Origin: Rhizobium brockwellii
Lineage (GTDB): Bacteria; Pseudomonadota; Alphaproteobacteria; Rhizobiales; Rhizobiaceae
Direction: 5' to 3'
DNA: 64,000 nucleotides
Assembly: GCF_000769405.2 (NCBI RefSeq)
Contig: NZ_CP053440.1
Span: forward strand, 682,001-746,000
Part shown: positions 26,242 to 36,009 of the stretch, one piece after another
Layout: each line of letters opens with the position of its first letter
Numbering within the stretch: position 1 is the stretch's first letter
The notes under the pieces: model-generated
The model's database searches: none
Seen by the model: the letters and a program-made list of their open reading frames with translations, nothing else
What the model was told of the DNA's origin: nothing
Position numbers and translations under genes: made by a program

Positions 26242-26256
26242 GTATGTGTTGCATAC
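26242..26256. promoter_or_regulatory. Candidate MarR operator upstream of feruloyl-CoA synthetase
   Basis: GTATG-TGTTG-CATAC is a perfect inverted repeat (extending imperfectly as TTA/AAA on the flanks), 46 bases before the synthetase ATG in the divergent intergenic region. Size and position suit a MarR dimer site. No second copy was noticed. Confidence 0.45.
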
Positions 26257-26301
26257 AAATTTGATGCCTGTCGCGGGGAGCGGTAGGCATGGGAGGAGAA
26301 A

Positions 26302-27888
26302 ATGGCGCATTCCTTTTCCGGGATGGCTTCGTCGGCGGATTGCGGACTGGTGACGGATGATCCGATCCTTTACCGCGCCCGCGTCGCACCGGACCGTCCA
26401 GCTCTGTTCGAGATCGCTACCGGCCGGCAGCTCACCTATGCCGAACTCGATGCGCGGATCGCCTGTTGCGCGGGCTTGCTGAGCGATGTGCTCGGAGTGC
26501 GCCGCGATGGGGCGCGTGTCGCCATGCTGGCGCGCAACTCGATGGATTCGATCGTGCTTGCCTTCGCCTGCCAGCGTGCCGGCGCCATCTACGTGCCGCT
26601 CAACTGGCGCCTCAACGCCGCCGAGCTTCGGCCGATCCTTGCCGATTGCGCGCCGGCTCTGCTCGTTCACGACGAGGAGTTCGCGGCAACCGTCGCCAGC
26701 CTTGCGAGCGCCGATCCTGAGATGGCGGTGATATCGACGGCCGACGGCCCGGCCGGCCTCGCCGCACGGATCGAGGCGAGCCTTCCGGCCGCTCCGGTGT
26801 CCGTCGATGCCGATGGACCCTGCGTCCTTCTCTACACCTCGGGCACGACGGGACAGCCGAAAGGCGTCGTCATCACCCGCCGTAACGCCTTCTTTGCCGC
26901 CATCAACTTTTCCGTCGTCGGAGAAATCGGGCCGAGATCCGTCGCCCTGTGCGACCTGCCGTTCTTCCACACGATCGGGCTGATCGCCGTCGCGCGCACC
27001 ACATTGATGATGGGCGGCACGCTTGTCGTTTCCGACCGCTTCACGCCGGCGCGCACACTCGCAGCCCTTGCCGACCGTCAGCGTGCCATCACCCATTATT
27101 TCGCTGTGCCGCAGATCGCGCTCGCCTTGCGCAACGATCCCGCCTATAGCGCCGCGGCGCTCGCCGGCCTGCATGCGCTCTTCGTCGGCGGCGCGCCGCT
27201 GACGCAGGCGCTGATCGAAAGCTATCTCGATGACGGTGTTGCGCTGGTCAACGGTTACGGCATGAGCGAGGCCGGAACGGTGTTGCACGTGCCGATCGAT
27301 CGGCGCGCCGTGCAGGACAATCCCGGCAGCGTCGGTCTTCCGGCACCCTTGCTAGACATTCGCATCGTCGGCGAGGACGGCCGCGAGGTTGGTGAAGGCG
27401 AGATCGGCGAACTCTGGCTGCGCGGGCCGGCGGTGACGCCGGGCTACTGGAACAAACCTCAGGAAACCGCTGCCGCCTTCACCGACAGCTGGTACCGCAC
27501 CGGCGATCTCGGCCGACGCGAAGCGAACGGCTTCTATCGCATCGTCGATCGGCTGAAGGACATGTACATCAGCGGCGGCGAGAATGTTTATCCCGCCGAG
27601 GTCGAAGCCGCACTCGCAAGTCATCCCGATATCCTCGAGGCCGCGGTCGTCGGCATTCCCGATATCCGATGGGGCGAATGCGGCCTCGCTTATGTCGTGT
27701 TGCGGCCGGGCGCTGCGGCAACGGGCGATGAGATCGCCGGCCATTGCGCGGCAAGGCTCGCCGCCTTCAAGCGCCCGGCGCGCATCCTCCTCGTCGCGGC
27801 CATTCCCCGCACTGCCTCCGGCAAGGTGCAGAAACATGTCCTGCGCCAGTTCCCTTCCGATGAAACCCTTCAACGACAGGCCCTGTGA
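26302..27888 (+). CDS. fcs: Feruloyl-CoA synthetase (acyl-CoA ligase)
   Basis: A 528-residue ANL-superfamily ligase. AMP-binding motifs are LLYTSGTTGQPKGVV (about residues 177-191), GYGMSEAG, WYRTGDLG and the hinge KDMYISGGENVYPAE, with the C-terminal catalytic Lys in PRTASGKVQKH. The start ATG follows GGGAGGAG. It is the first gene of the operon with a feruloyl-CoA hydratase/lyase next, which sets the likely substrate as ferulate (or p-coumarate/caffeate): acid + ATP + CoA gives hydroxycinnamoyl-CoA. General short/medium-chain ligase activity cannot be excluded from the sequence alone. Confidence 0.85.
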   Translation: MAHSFSGMASSADCGLVTDDPILYRARVAPDRPALFEIATGRQLTYAELDARIACCAGLLSDVLGVRRDGARVAMLARNSMDSIVLAFACQRAGAIYVPLNWRLNAAELRPILADCAPALLVHDEEFAATVASLASADPEMAVISTADGPAGLAARIEASLPAAPVSVDADGPCVLLYTSGTTGQPKGVVITRRNAFFAAINFSVVGEIGPRSVALCDLPFFHTIGLIAVARTTLMMGGTLVVSDRFTPARTLAALADRQRAITHYFAVPQIALALRNDPAYSAAALAGLHALFVGGAPLTQALIESYLDDGVALVNGYGMSEAGTVLHVPIDRRAVQDNPGSVGLPAPLLDIRIVGEDGREVGEGEIGELWLRGPAVTPGYWNKPQETAAAFTDSWYRTGDLGRREANGFYRIVDRLKDMYISGGENVYPAEVEAALASHPDILEAAVVGIPDIRWGECGLAYVVLRPGAAATGDEIAGHCAARLAAFKRPARILLVAAIPRTASGKVQKHVLRQFPSDETLQRQAL

Positions 27889-27930
27889 AGCGGCCCCCGG
27901 CATTCGCGCCGAAACCCATGGAGTAACCTC

Positions 27931-28755
27931 ATGACCGATATGCAATCGCCGGTTCTGGTCGAATTCGATAACGGCATCGCTTTCGTGACCCTCAACCGTC
28001 CGGAAAAGCGCAATGCGATGAATCCGGCCCTGAATATCAGGATGCTCGAAGTGCTCGACGAGCTCGAGGGCGACCAGCGTTGCGGCGTCCTCGTCCTGCG
28101 CGGCGCCGGCGAATCCTGGTCCGCCGGCATGGATCTGAAGGAATATTTCCGCGACAATGACGACAAGCCGCGTGACGTCACGCTGAAGGCGCGGCGCCAG
28201 TCCGGCAACTGGTGGGGCCGGCTGATGTATTTCGAAAAGCCGACGATCGCCATGGTCAACGGCTGGTGCTTCGGCGGCGCCTTCACGCCGCTCGTTTCCT
28301 GCGATCTCGCCATCGCCGCCGAGGAGGCGAATTTCGGCCTTTCCGAGATCAATTGGGGCATTCTGCCGGGCGGCAATGTCACCCGCGCAGTCGCCGAAGT
28401 GATGCGCCATCGCGACGCTCTCTATTACATCATGACCGGCGAACTGTTCGGCGGACGCAAGGCCGCGGAAATGGGTCTCGTCAACGAGGCCGTGCCGCTG
28501 GCGGAGCTGGAAACCCGGGTCCGCAAGATCTGCGCCAGCCTGCTCGAAAAGAACCCGGTGACGCTGAAGGCTGCCAAGGACACCTACAAGCGGGTGCGCA
28601 ACCTGCCATGGGATCTGGCCGACGATTACATCTACGCCAAGCTGGAACAGATGCTGTTTCTCGACAAGACCAAGGGACGCGAGGAGGGGCTGAAGCAGTT
28701 CCTCGACGACAAGACCTATCAGCCGGGGCTCGGCGCCTATAAGCGCGACCGCTGA
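27931..28755 (+). CDS. ech: Feruloyl-CoA hydratase/lyase (p-hydroxycinnamoyl-CoA hydratase/lyase)
   Basis: A 274-residue crotonase-fold enzyme with strong resemblance to the Pseudomonas HCHL: RPEKRNAMNPALN, SAGMDLKEYFRD, MVNGWCFGGAFTPLVSCDLA, GLSEINWG (catalytic Glu about 139), YYIMTGELFGGRKAAEMGL and the DDYIYAKLEQ segment with the substrate-binding Tyr. It adds water to feruloyl-CoA and cleaves the product to vanillin and acetyl-CoA. It follows fcs by 42 bases. The Ser of the well-studied GGFSP loop is Thr here (GGAFTP). The identification is firm for the family; use of ferulate rather than coumarate is inferred. Confidence 0.9.
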   Translation: MTDMQSPVLVEFDNGIAFVTLNRPEKRNAMNPALNIRMLEVLDELEGDQRCGVLVLRGAGESWSAGMDLKEYFRDNDDKPRDVTLKARRQSGNWWGRLMYFEKPTIAMVNGWCFGGAFTPLVSCDLAIAAEEANFGLSEINWGILPGGNVTRAVAEVMRHRDALYYIMTGELFGGRKAAEMGLVNEAVPLAELETRVRKICASLLEKNPVTLKAAKDTYKRVRNLPWDLADDYIYAKLEQMLFLDKTKGREEGLKQFLDDKTYQPGLGAYKRDR

Positions 28756-28811
28756 GCACGGCTCCGGTTCGCCGGGCCGTTCACGAGCCGATCATCGGGA
28801 GGAGGAAAGCA

Positions 28812-29918
28812 ATGAAAATCCATGCCGCGGTGGCGCGTACGCCCCATACGCCGTTTTCGCTGGAAAGGCTCGATCTGGAGGAGCCGCGCGAGGGTGAAAT
28901 CCTGGTTCGCGTCGTGGCAACAGGGGTTTGCCACACCGATATCGTCATGCGCGACCAGCACCTGCCGGTGCCGCAGCCGGTCGTGCTCGGCCATGAAGGC
29001 GCCGGCATCGTCGAGCGTGTCGGGCCGGGCGTTGCCAAGGTCAAACCCGGCGATCACGTGGTCATGACCTTCAATTCCTGCGGTCATTGCCCGAGCTGCA
29101 ACGATCATGAGGAGACCTATTGCCACGAATTCTTCCCGCGCAACTTCTTCGGTGCGCGCGCCGATGGTTCGAGCGGGCTCTCATGCGAGGGAGAGCGGGT
29201 TCACGGCAATATTTTCGGCCAATCCTCCTTTGCCAGTCACGCGCTGTGCCATGAGCGCAATATCGTGAAAGTGCCTGAGGATGCGGATCTGGCGCTGCTC
29301 GGGCCGCTCGCCTGCGGCATCCAGACCGGCGCCGGCGCGGTCATGAACGCGCTGAAGGTCGAGCCGGGAAAGGTGCTCGCGGTTTTCGGCATGGGCTCCG
29401 TCGGTCTTGCTGCCGTGATGGCGGCGCGGATCGTCGGAGCGTCACGGATCATCGCCGTCGACGTCAACGAGACGCGGCTGGCGCTTGCGGCGGAACTCGG
29501 CGCGACTGATATCGTCAACGGCAAGGCGGGTGACGCGGTCGCCGCGATCATGGCGCTGACCGGCGCCGGCGTCGATTATTCGATCGATGCCTCCGGCGTG
29601 CCTGCCGTCATCGACCAGTGCGTGCGGGTGCTGGCGCCGCGCGGCACCTGCGGCATCGTCGGGGCCTCGCCCCATGGCGCGACGCTGACGCTCGACCTCA
29701 CCCATATCCTGTCCGGCGGGCGCCGGGTCCGCGGCATCGTCGAGGGCGATTCCAATGCCGACGTGCTGATCCCGCTGTTGATCGACCTGCATCGGCAGGG
29801 CCGCTTCCCCTTCGACAGGCTCATCACCTTCTATGATTTCGCCGACATCAACCAGGCGGTGGAGGATTCGGAAAAGGGCATCGTGCTGAAACCGGTCGTG
29901 CGTCAGCCGGCCGTCTGA
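28812..29918 (+). CDS. Zinc-dependent aryl-alcohol dehydrogenase
   Basis: A 368-residue medium-chain alcohol dehydrogenase of the benzyl-alcohol (XylB) branch. The catalytic zinc site is GVCHTD and GHEGAGIVE, the structural zinc Cys set is [16 protein letters not shown], and the Rossmann motif is [10 protein letters not shown] near residue 195. A strong GGGAGGAGG precedes the ATG. Located between ech and the coniferyl-aldehyde-type dehydrogenase, it probably interconverts an aromatic alcohol and aldehyde such as coniferyl or vanillyl alcohol. Which one is not decided by the sequence. Confidence 0.87.
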   Translation: MKIHAAVARTPHTPFSLERLDLEEPREGEILVRVVATGVCHTDIVMRDQHLPVPQPVVLGHEGAGIVERVGPGVAKVKPGDHVVMTFNSCGHCPSCNDHEETYCHEFFPRNFFGARADGSSGLSCEGERVHGNIFGQSSFASHALCHERNIVKVPEDADLALLGPLACGIQTGAGAVMNALKVEPGKVLAVFGMGSVGLAAVMAARIVGASRIIAVDVNETRLALAAELGATDIVNGKAGDAVAAIMALTGAGVDYSIDASGVPAVIDQCVRVLAPRGTCGIVGASPHGATLTLDLTHILSGGRRVRGIVEGDSNADVLIPLLIDLHRQGRFPFDRLITFYDFADINQAVEDSEKGIVLKPVVRQPAV

Positions 29919-29939
29919 CACCGTTCAAGGGAGGAAACA

Positions 29940-31379
29940 ATGAACGCCATCACCGCAATCGCCACCGATACCAGCTTCGATGTCATGAAGGCGCTGCTTG
30001 ACAGGCAAAGGGCGTCTTTCCTGAGGGACGGGCCGCCGGGCATCGACGCCCGCATCGATCGCATCGACCGCGTCATCGCCCTTCTTGTCGATCATAAGGA
30101 TGCGATTGCCGCTGCCCTGTCGGAGGATTTCGGCAGCCGTAGCGTCGAGGCGAGCCTGCTGCTCGATGTCTTTACCTGCGTCGGTTCGCTCAAATATGCC
30201 AAGGCCCATCTGGCCGAATGGCTGAAGCCCGAGCAGCACGAGGCATTGTTCCCGGACGCTGTGGCCAAAGTGGTCTATCAGCCGAAGGGGGTTGTCGGAA
30301 TCCTCAGCCCGTGGAATTTCCCCTATCAGCTCGCCCTGGCGCCGCTTGCCGGCATTCTTGCCGCCGGCAACCGCACCATGATCAAGCCGTCTGAGGTAAC
30401 GCCGGCTTCGGCCGCCTTGATGGCGGACCTCATTGCCGGCGCCTTCGACGAAACGGAAATATCAGTCGTTCAGGGCGGACCGGCGACGGGCACGGCCTTT
30501 ACATCGCTTTCCTTCGACCATCTGATCTTCACCGGCGGAACGGCGATCGCCCATCATGTCATGCGCGCGGCGGCGGAAAACCTGACGCCGCTGACGCTTG
30601 AGCTCGGCGGCAAGTCGCCCGTTATCGTCGGCCGCTCGGCCGACCTCGCAGACGCGGCACGCCGCGTCATGACCGTCAAGACGCTGAACGCCGGCCAGAT
30701 CTGCCTGGCGCCGGACCATGTCTATGTGCCCGAGGAAAGCGTCAAGGCCTTTGCGGAACACGCGGTCGCGGCGGTCGGCGCGATGTATCCGGCGCTGAAG
30801 GAAAATCCTGATTACACCTCGATCGTCAATGCCCGCCATCACGCCCGCATCCAGGGCCTGATCGACGATGCCAGGGCCAAGGGCGCGAGGGTCGTCGAGA
30901 TCAACCCGGCGGCAGAGAATTTCTCCCAGCAATCGGCTCGCCGCATGCCTCCGACCTTAATACTCGATCCGACGGAAGAGATGCGCGTGCTGCAGGAAGA
31001 AATCTTCGGACCGGTGTTGCCGGTCCTTCCCTATCGCGATATCGCCGACGTCATCGATCGTATCAATGCCAGGCCGCGCCCGCTCGCTCTCTATTATTTC
31101 AGCCAGGATCAGCAGGAGGAGGCCCGCGTTCTCGACAATACGACCTCCGGCGGGGTGACGGTCAACGACTGCATGAGCCACGTCACGGCGGAAGGCCTGC
31201 CCTTCGGCGGCGTCGGCCACTCGGGCATGGGTGCCTATCACGGCAAGTTCGGCTTCCTCGCCTTCTCGCATCCGCGCGCCGTCTATCACCAGAGCAGGAT
31301 GGTGGAAGCGGAATACATGATGCGGCCGCCCTATGGCGATGCGATGCGCGGCTTCTTGGCGGCGGCGATCTGCAAGTAA
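29940..31379 (+). CDS. calB: Coniferyl-aldehyde-type dehydrogenase
   Basis: A 479-residue aldehyde dehydrogenase of the class 3-like group that includes coniferyl aldehyde dehydrogenase CalB. Features are ILSPWNFPYQL (Asn), LELGGKSPVIV (Glu) and LNAGQICLAPDH (Cys). The long N-terminal helix FLRDGPPGIDARIDRIDR and the GGVTVNDCMSHV segment are typical of CalB-like proteins. Ribosome site GGGAGG precedes ATG. It would convert coniferyl aldehyde to ferulate, the substrate of the upstream synthetase, so the operon runs from alcohol to vanillin. A broader aldehyde range is likely. Confidence 0.82.
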   Translation: MNAITAIATDTSFDVMKALLDRQRASFLRDGPPGIDARIDRIDRVIALLVDHKDAIAAALSEDFGSRSVEASLLLDVFTCVGSLKYAKAHLAEWLKPEQHEALFPDAVAKVVYQPKGVVGILSPWNFPYQLALAPLAGILAAGNRTMIKPSEVTPASAALMADLIAGAFDETEISVVQGGPATGTAFTSLSFDHLIFTGGTAIAHHVMRAAAENLTPLTLELGGKSPVIVGRSADLADAARRVMTVKTLNAGQICLAPDHVYVPEESVKAFAEHAVAAVGAMYPALKENPDYTSIVNARHHARIQGLIDDARAKGARVVEINPAAENFSQQSARRMPPTLILDPTEEMRVLQEEIFGPVLPVLPYRDIADVIDRINARPRPLALYYFSQDQQEEARVLDNTTSGGVTVNDCMSHVTAEGLPFGGVGHSGMGAYHGKFGFLAFSHPRAVYHQSRMVEAEYMMRPPYGDAMRGFLAAAICK

Positions 31380-31495
31380 CGAATGAGCCGGCGAGCGGGA
31401 TGGTGACTGAGGGCGCGTTGCGAAAAGTAGCGGGGCGATCTCCGTCTTAGCTTTACGACCGTTTTCACTTGGCAATAAATAGTCCGATTGGGCAA

Positions 31496-31536
31496 CCGTA
31501 TCCAGATAGCGCAACTATTGCGCTATCTGGATACGG
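31496..31536. repeat. Perfect 19-bp inverted repeat with 3-base loop
   Basis: CCGTATCCAGATAGCGCAA (31496-31514) and its exact complement (31518-31536) flank CTA. It sits 117 bases after the calB stop, in a 328-base stretch without a supported gene. A terminator or mRNA-end stabiliser is possible, but no T-run follows; a target site or the end of a lost mobile element is the alternative. The rest of the interval shows nothing recognisable. Confidence 0.75.
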
Positions 31537-31707
31537 GTCCTGAGGCACAGGATGCGGTTGTTAAGCATGCCTTACCGCATCGAGTGCTAGTCGTTGAACC
31601 GCAGGGCGTTGCGGACATGATGCTGCCGACTGGCCTGGAGACGCATGTGCGAACGAATCTAGCCCGATAGGTCTCCGATTTAACGAAGCTCAAACCAGTG
31701 TCGCCTT

Positions 31708-33636
31708 ATGATTGGTTCGGTACATGTATTGGAAGGTGGATCCAACGCAGTGAATGGCATCTGGACGCAATTCGGTGGCAACCTGTCATTCGTGTGCCTG
31801 GCGATTTCGCTCTGGGCGCATTTCTCGATCCAATTTCAGCGTCGTTCGGCCACACAGGAAAAAATCGCCTTCGGAATCGTAGCCGGCGCCGCCTCGATCG
31901 GATCGATATTGCTGGCCGTCGAATTCAATCCTGGCCTCTATATCGACTTGCGCTTCTCGCCGCTTGCTTTGGCGGGCATGTTTGGCGGACCGATCGCGGC
32001 GGCTTTTGCGGTGTTAATGGCAATGGCCTTCCGCTTCTGTGTCGGCGGCGTAGCAATGATCGACGGGATCGTAGCAATTTCCGCCGCGACCGGCATCGGC
32101 CTGGTTGCCAATGTCTGGATCCGCAAAAGATCTCCCGCGCTGATGGACGTTGCGCTGCTGAGCCTCGCACTCGGCGGCGTACTTGTTGTATCGATGGCAA
32201 CGCTTCCTACCCTGGTGCACGCCCGCGTGCTGGCCATCATCGGTCTGCCTATGACCGTATTGAATTGCCTGGCGACTGTGCTGTGTGGTTTCATTCTGTT
32301 GAAGACGCAGCAATGGGCGCTGGAACGAAGCATATTGGTGACCGCATTTTCGCAGTCGCCCGACTATCTCTACGTGAAGGACCGAAACAGCCGGTTCATC
32401 ACCGTCAACGAAAATATGATCCGCCTCTATCGTTTCAAGACGACGGCAGAGATGACCGGATTGTCGGATTTTAATCTGCTGTCGCGGCCGCTTGCCGAAG
32501 GGTTGTATTATCTCGAACAGCAGGTCATGGACACCGGCGTGCCTCTGATCGACTCCGTCGAGCATATCGAAGGCAGATCCCTGCTCGCCTCCAAGGTGCC
32601 GCTGAGGGATAGGCAGGGGCGGGTGATCGGCCTTGCCGGCGTAACGCGCGATGTGACGGAGCGTACTGTCCTGGAGCGGGAATTGCGCGAAAGCAAGAAC
32701 CTGCTGTCGCATGCGATGGCCGGCATGTCTGATGGTATTGCCATGTACGACAGCAAGGGTTTTCTTGTTTTTTGCAACGACCAGTATCGCACCGCCTTTC
32801 CGCTATCCGGAGATGCCCGCGTGGTTGGCGCGCATATCAGCGACATCCTCCGCCGCGTCGCCGAAACGGCCGAGCGCACCGGTATCCCGGACAATGACTG
32901 CGAAGAGTGGATCAAGGTCGCCACCGCTGCGCTGCACAGCAACAAGGACGAAGAGGTTCAGCTTTACAACGGCGACTGGCGCAGCATCCGGACACGGCTT
33001 GCGGAAGACGGCACGGCGATGGCCGTCGTCTCCGACATCACCGCGACGAAGCAGGCGGAAATTGCGCTGAGGCTGTCGGCGGAGCAGCTGAAGTCCCTTG
33101 CCGAGACCGATGGGCTCACCGGCATGGTCAATCGCCGGGCCTTCGACGAAGCTTTCGCCCGTGAGACCGCCGGCAGCGCCAGGAAAAACACGCCGTTCAG
33201 CCTTCTGATGGTCGATATCGATCGCTTCAAGGCATATAACGACACCTATGGTCATCCCGCCGGAGACCAATGCCTGCGTATCGTCAGCAGGTGTCTGCGC
33301 CAGTCGGTAAGCCGGCCGGCCGATATCGTCGCACGCTACGGCGGAGAGGAATTCGTGGTTCTGCTGCCTGCAACCAGTGCGAAAGGGGCAATGATCGTTG
33401 CCGAGCAATTCGCGCGTCTCCTCAGCCAGGAGAATATCGTTCATACGGGCAGCGAATTCGGACGGGTAACCGCCAGCATCGGCATATCCTGCGCGACGGG
33501 GGTCACGTTGAGGGTCAACCCGAACCGCCTCCTGACCGAGGCCGATGCCGCGCTCTACGACGCCAAGACCCAAGGCCGCAATCGCATCCTGGCCCATTCG
33601 CCCGACGAGCGGCATGCCATGAAGGACGTCGGTTAG
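31708..33636 (+). CDS. Membrane-bound diguanylate cyclase (5TMR-LYT, PAS, GGDEF)
   Basis: A protein of up to 642 residues. Residues about 20-205 form six or so membrane segments of the LytS/YhcK 5TM receptor type (FSPLALAGMFGGPIAAAFAVL). Two PAS-like sensor regions follow (about 215-330, with SPDYLYVKDRNSRFITVN, and 335-455), then a GGDEF domain with DGLTGMVNRRAF, DIDRFKAYNDTYGHPAGD and the intact active site RYGGEEFV. It should therefore make cyclic di-GMP. No RxxD inhibitory site is obvious. GTG 31750, preceded by GGAAGGTGGA, is an alternative start. It is transcribed alone between the ferulate operon and the YdeP gene. Confidence 0.87.
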   Translation: MIGSVHVLEGGSNAVNGIWTQFGGNLSFVCLAISLWAHFSIQFQRRSATQEKIAFGIVAGAASIGSILLAVEFNPGLYIDLRFSPLALAGMFGGPIAAAFAVLMAMAFRFCVGGVAMIDGIVAISAATGIGLVANVWIRKRSPALMDVALLSLALGGVLVVSMATLPTLVHARVLAIIGLPMTVLNCLATVLCGFILLKTQQWALERSILVTAFSQSPDYLYVKDRNSRFITVNENMIRLYRFKTTAEMTGLSDFNLLSRPLAEGLYYLEQQVMDTGVPLIDSVEHIEGRSLLASKVPLRDRQGRVIGLAGVTRDVTERTVLERELRESKNLLSHAMAGMSDGIAMYDSKGFLVFCNDQYRTAFPLSGDARVVGAHISDILRRVAETAERTGIPDNDCEEWIKVATAALHSNKDEEVQLYNGDWRSIRTRLAEDGTAMAVVSDITATKQAEIALRLSAEQLKSLAETDGLTGMVNRRAFDEAFARETAGSARKNTPFSLLMVDIDRFKAYNDTYGHPAGDQCLRIVSRCLRQSVSRPADIVARYGGEEFVVLLPATSAKGAMIVAEQFARLLSQENIVHTGSEFGRVTASIGISCATGVTLRVNPNRLLTEADAALYDAKTQGRNRILAHSPDERHAMKDVG

Positions 33637-33714
33637 AATCCTTGATAGGTTTTTCCTATCGATCCATCGCTCATGCGGCCTTGATGTTTTCCCCGCTTTG
33701 ACAATACAGGGCGC

Positions 33715-36009
33715 ATGGACACAAAATTCATCGGTAAGAAATCGGCAGCAGCCGGCGGCTGGGGCGCTTTGAAGAGCTGCGGCAAGCGTTTGCTTCAAAG
33801 CGGCATGCCGATTTCAGGGGCGCGGACCATGCTGAAGGCGAACCAGCCGGATGGCTTCGATTGTCCGGGCTGTGCCTGGGGCGATCCGGAGCACGGATCG
33901 TCGTTCGAGTTCTGCGAGAACGGCGTGAAGGCCGTCGCCTGGGAGGCGACGGAGAAACGGGCCACGCCCGCCTTCTTTGCGGAAAAGACTGTATCGCAGC
34001 TTCGCCAGCTGACGGACTATGAACTGGAGCTCAACGGCCGCCTCACGCATCCGATGCGCTACGATGCGGTGAGCGACCGTTACCTGCCGGTCGCGTGGAA
34101 GGATGCCTTTGCCGAGATCGGCAGCATTCTGACGGGCCTTGATAATCCCAACCGGGCGGAATTCTACACGTCGGGCCGGGCGAGCAACGAGGCCGCCTTC
34201 CTCTACCAGCTGTTCGTGCGGGTCTACGGCACCAACAATTTTCCCGACTGCTCCAACATGTGCCACGAGGCAAGCGGCATCGCCATGCGTCAGGCGGTCG
34301 GCGTGGGCAAGGGTACCGTGCTGCTGGAGGATTTTGAAGAGGCCGACGCGATCTTCGTGATTGGGCAGAACCCGGGCACCAACCATCCGAGGATGCTCGG
34401 CGACTTGCGCCGGGCGGCGATCCGCGGTGCGCGCGTCGTCGTCTTCAATCCCATCCGCGAACGCGGCCTGGAGCGCTTCTCCGATCCACAGGACAAGATC
34501 GAGATGCTGAAGGGTGGTTCGACTGACATCGCCAGCCTTTATCTGCAGCCGCAACTCGGCGGCGACATGGCCGCGGTGCGCGGGATGGCAAAGGCCGTGC
34601 TGGCCACGGAAGACGCAGCCGTCGCCGCCGGACTGCCCTCCGTTCTCGACCACGCATTTCTCGCCGAACATTGCGCGGGTTTTGCAGAATACCGGGCGGC
34701 GGTCGAGGCGACGAGCTGGGCTGACATCGAGGACCAGTCGGGACTGAGCCGGCAGGAGATCGAACGGGCGGCCGATGTCTATATCAACGCCGAACGGGTC
34801 ATCTGCACCTGGGCGATGGGTGTGACTCAGCATCTGCATTCCGTGGCGACGATCCGCGAGATCGCCAACTTCATGTTCCTGCGCGGCAATATCGGCCGGC
34901 CGGGTGCCGGCCTGTGCCCGGTTCGCGGCCATTCCAACGTGCAGGGCGACCGCACCGTCGGCATCAACGAAAAGCCATCGGACGATATCCTCGATGCGCT
35001 GGAGAAGCACTTCCGCTTCACTGTTCCCCGCGAACATGGACACAATGTCCTTGCCGCGATCGGCGCGATGCTCGACGGCTCGGCTGAGGCCTTCATCGGG
35101 CTTGGCGGCAATTTTGCCCGCGCCACGCCCGACAGCGCGCTCGTTGAAAAGGCGCTGCGGCGGCTGAAGCTGACGGTGCACATCGCGACCAAGCCCAATC
35201 ATTCGCATCTCATGCCCGGCGAGACGGCCTTCATCCTGCCGTGCCTAGGGCGCACCGAGATGGATCTGAACACGGCGGGCAATTCCCAGCTCGTGAGCGT
35301 CGAGGATTCGATGAGCATGGTGCATGGGTCTGCCGGCATCAATCGTCCGGCCTCGCCGCACCTCCTCTCGGAAGTTGCCATCATCGCCGGCATTGCGCAG
35401 GCGACGGTCGGCTCCGACGTGGTCGGCTGGGCAGAGCTCGCCGACGACCACGACCGCATCCGCGATCATATCGAGGCGACTATTCCAGGCTTCGAAAACT
35501 ACAATGCGCGCCTGCGCAAGCCGCGCGGTTTCCACCTGCGCAACACGGCGGCCCATCGGGAGTGGGATACTCTGGCAGGCAAGGCATCATTTTCCTGCGA
35601 AGCGCTTCCCGACGAGACGGTGCATCAGCGGGCGCGAAAGGGCGAGGGGCGTTTCGCCCTGCAGACGTTCCGGTCGCACGATCAATACAATACGACGGTC
35701 TATGGTCTCGATGACAGATATCGCGGCGTCTATGGGGAACGGCAGGTCATCTTCATTCATCCAGCTGACCTCAAGGCGATGAATGCCGAGGCCGGTGACC
35801 GGGTCGACGTGGTCGGCGAGCATGATGACGGTATCGAGCGCATCGCTGAGAATTTCCGCTTTGTGCCCTATGACATTCCGCGAGGAAGCATAGCGGGTTA
35901 TTATCCCGAACTGAACGTGCTCGTGCCGCTTGGCAGCGCGGGCAGGGAAAGCGATACGCCCACCTCGAAATCGATCATGGTGTCCTTCCGCCGGCGACAA
36001 GCCGCGTGA
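33715..36009 (+). CDS. FdhF/YdeP-family molybdopterin oxidoreductase
   Basis: A 764-residue enzyme of the formate-dehydrogenase-like YdeP family. Visible signatures are FDCPGCAWGDPEH near residue 45, FYTSGRASNEAAFLYQLFVR, NFPDCSNMCHEASGIAM, GQNPGTNHPRM, RGNIGRPGAGLCPVRGHSN and the C-terminal molybdopterin dinucleotide-binding segment with TVYGLDDRYRGVYGERQV. No selenocysteine or N-terminal ferredoxin-type cluster motif is seen. YdeP has been tied to acid resistance in Escherichia coli, but its reaction is unsettled. The next gene overlaps in GTGA and is presumably a functional partner. Confidence 0.87.
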   Translation: MDTKFIGKKSAAAGGWGALKSCGKRLLQSGMPISGARTMLKANQPDGFDCPGCAWGDPEHGSSFEFCENGVKAVAWEATEKRATPAFFAEKTVSQLRQLTDYELELNGRLTHPMRYDAVSDRYLPVAWKDAFAEIGSILTGLDNPNRAEFYTSGRASNEAAFLYQLFVRVYGTNNFPDCSNMCHEASGIAMRQAVGVGKGTVLLEDFEEADAIFVIGQNPGTNHPRMLGDLRRAAIRGARVVVFNPIRERGLERFSDPQDKIEMLKGGSTDIASLYLQPQLGGDMAAVRGMAKAVLATEDAAVAAGLPSVLDHAFLAEHCAGFAEYRAAVEATSWADIEDQSGLSRQEIERAADVYINAERVICTWAMGVTQHLHSVATIREIANFMFLRGNIGRPGAGLCPVRGHSNVQGDRTVGINEKPSDDILDALEKHFRFTVPREHGHNVLAAIGAMLDGSAEAFIGLGGNFARATPDSALVEKALRRLKLTVHIATKPNHSHLMPGETAFILPCLGRTEMDLNTAGNSQLVSVEDSMSMVHGSAGINRPASPHLLSEVAIIAGIAQATVGSDVVGWAELADDHDRIRDHIEATIPGFENYNARLRKPRGFHLRNTAAHREWDTLAGKASFSCEALPDETVHQRARKGEGRFALQTFRSHDQYNTTVYGLDDRYRGVYGERQVIFIHPADLKAMNAEAGDRVDVVGEHDDGIERIAENFRFVPYDIPRGSIAGYYPELNVLVPLGSAGRESDTPTSKSIMVSFRRRQAA

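Noticed and set aside
31488..31670. A 60-codon frame beginning just before the 19-bp hairpin.
   Set aside because: Its first residues are encoded by the palindrome itself and no ribosome site or family match is visible.
33814..35208. A 464-codon minus-strand frame inside the YdeP gene.
   Set aside because: Antisense shadow of a clear molybdoenzyme; low-complexity composition and no start context.
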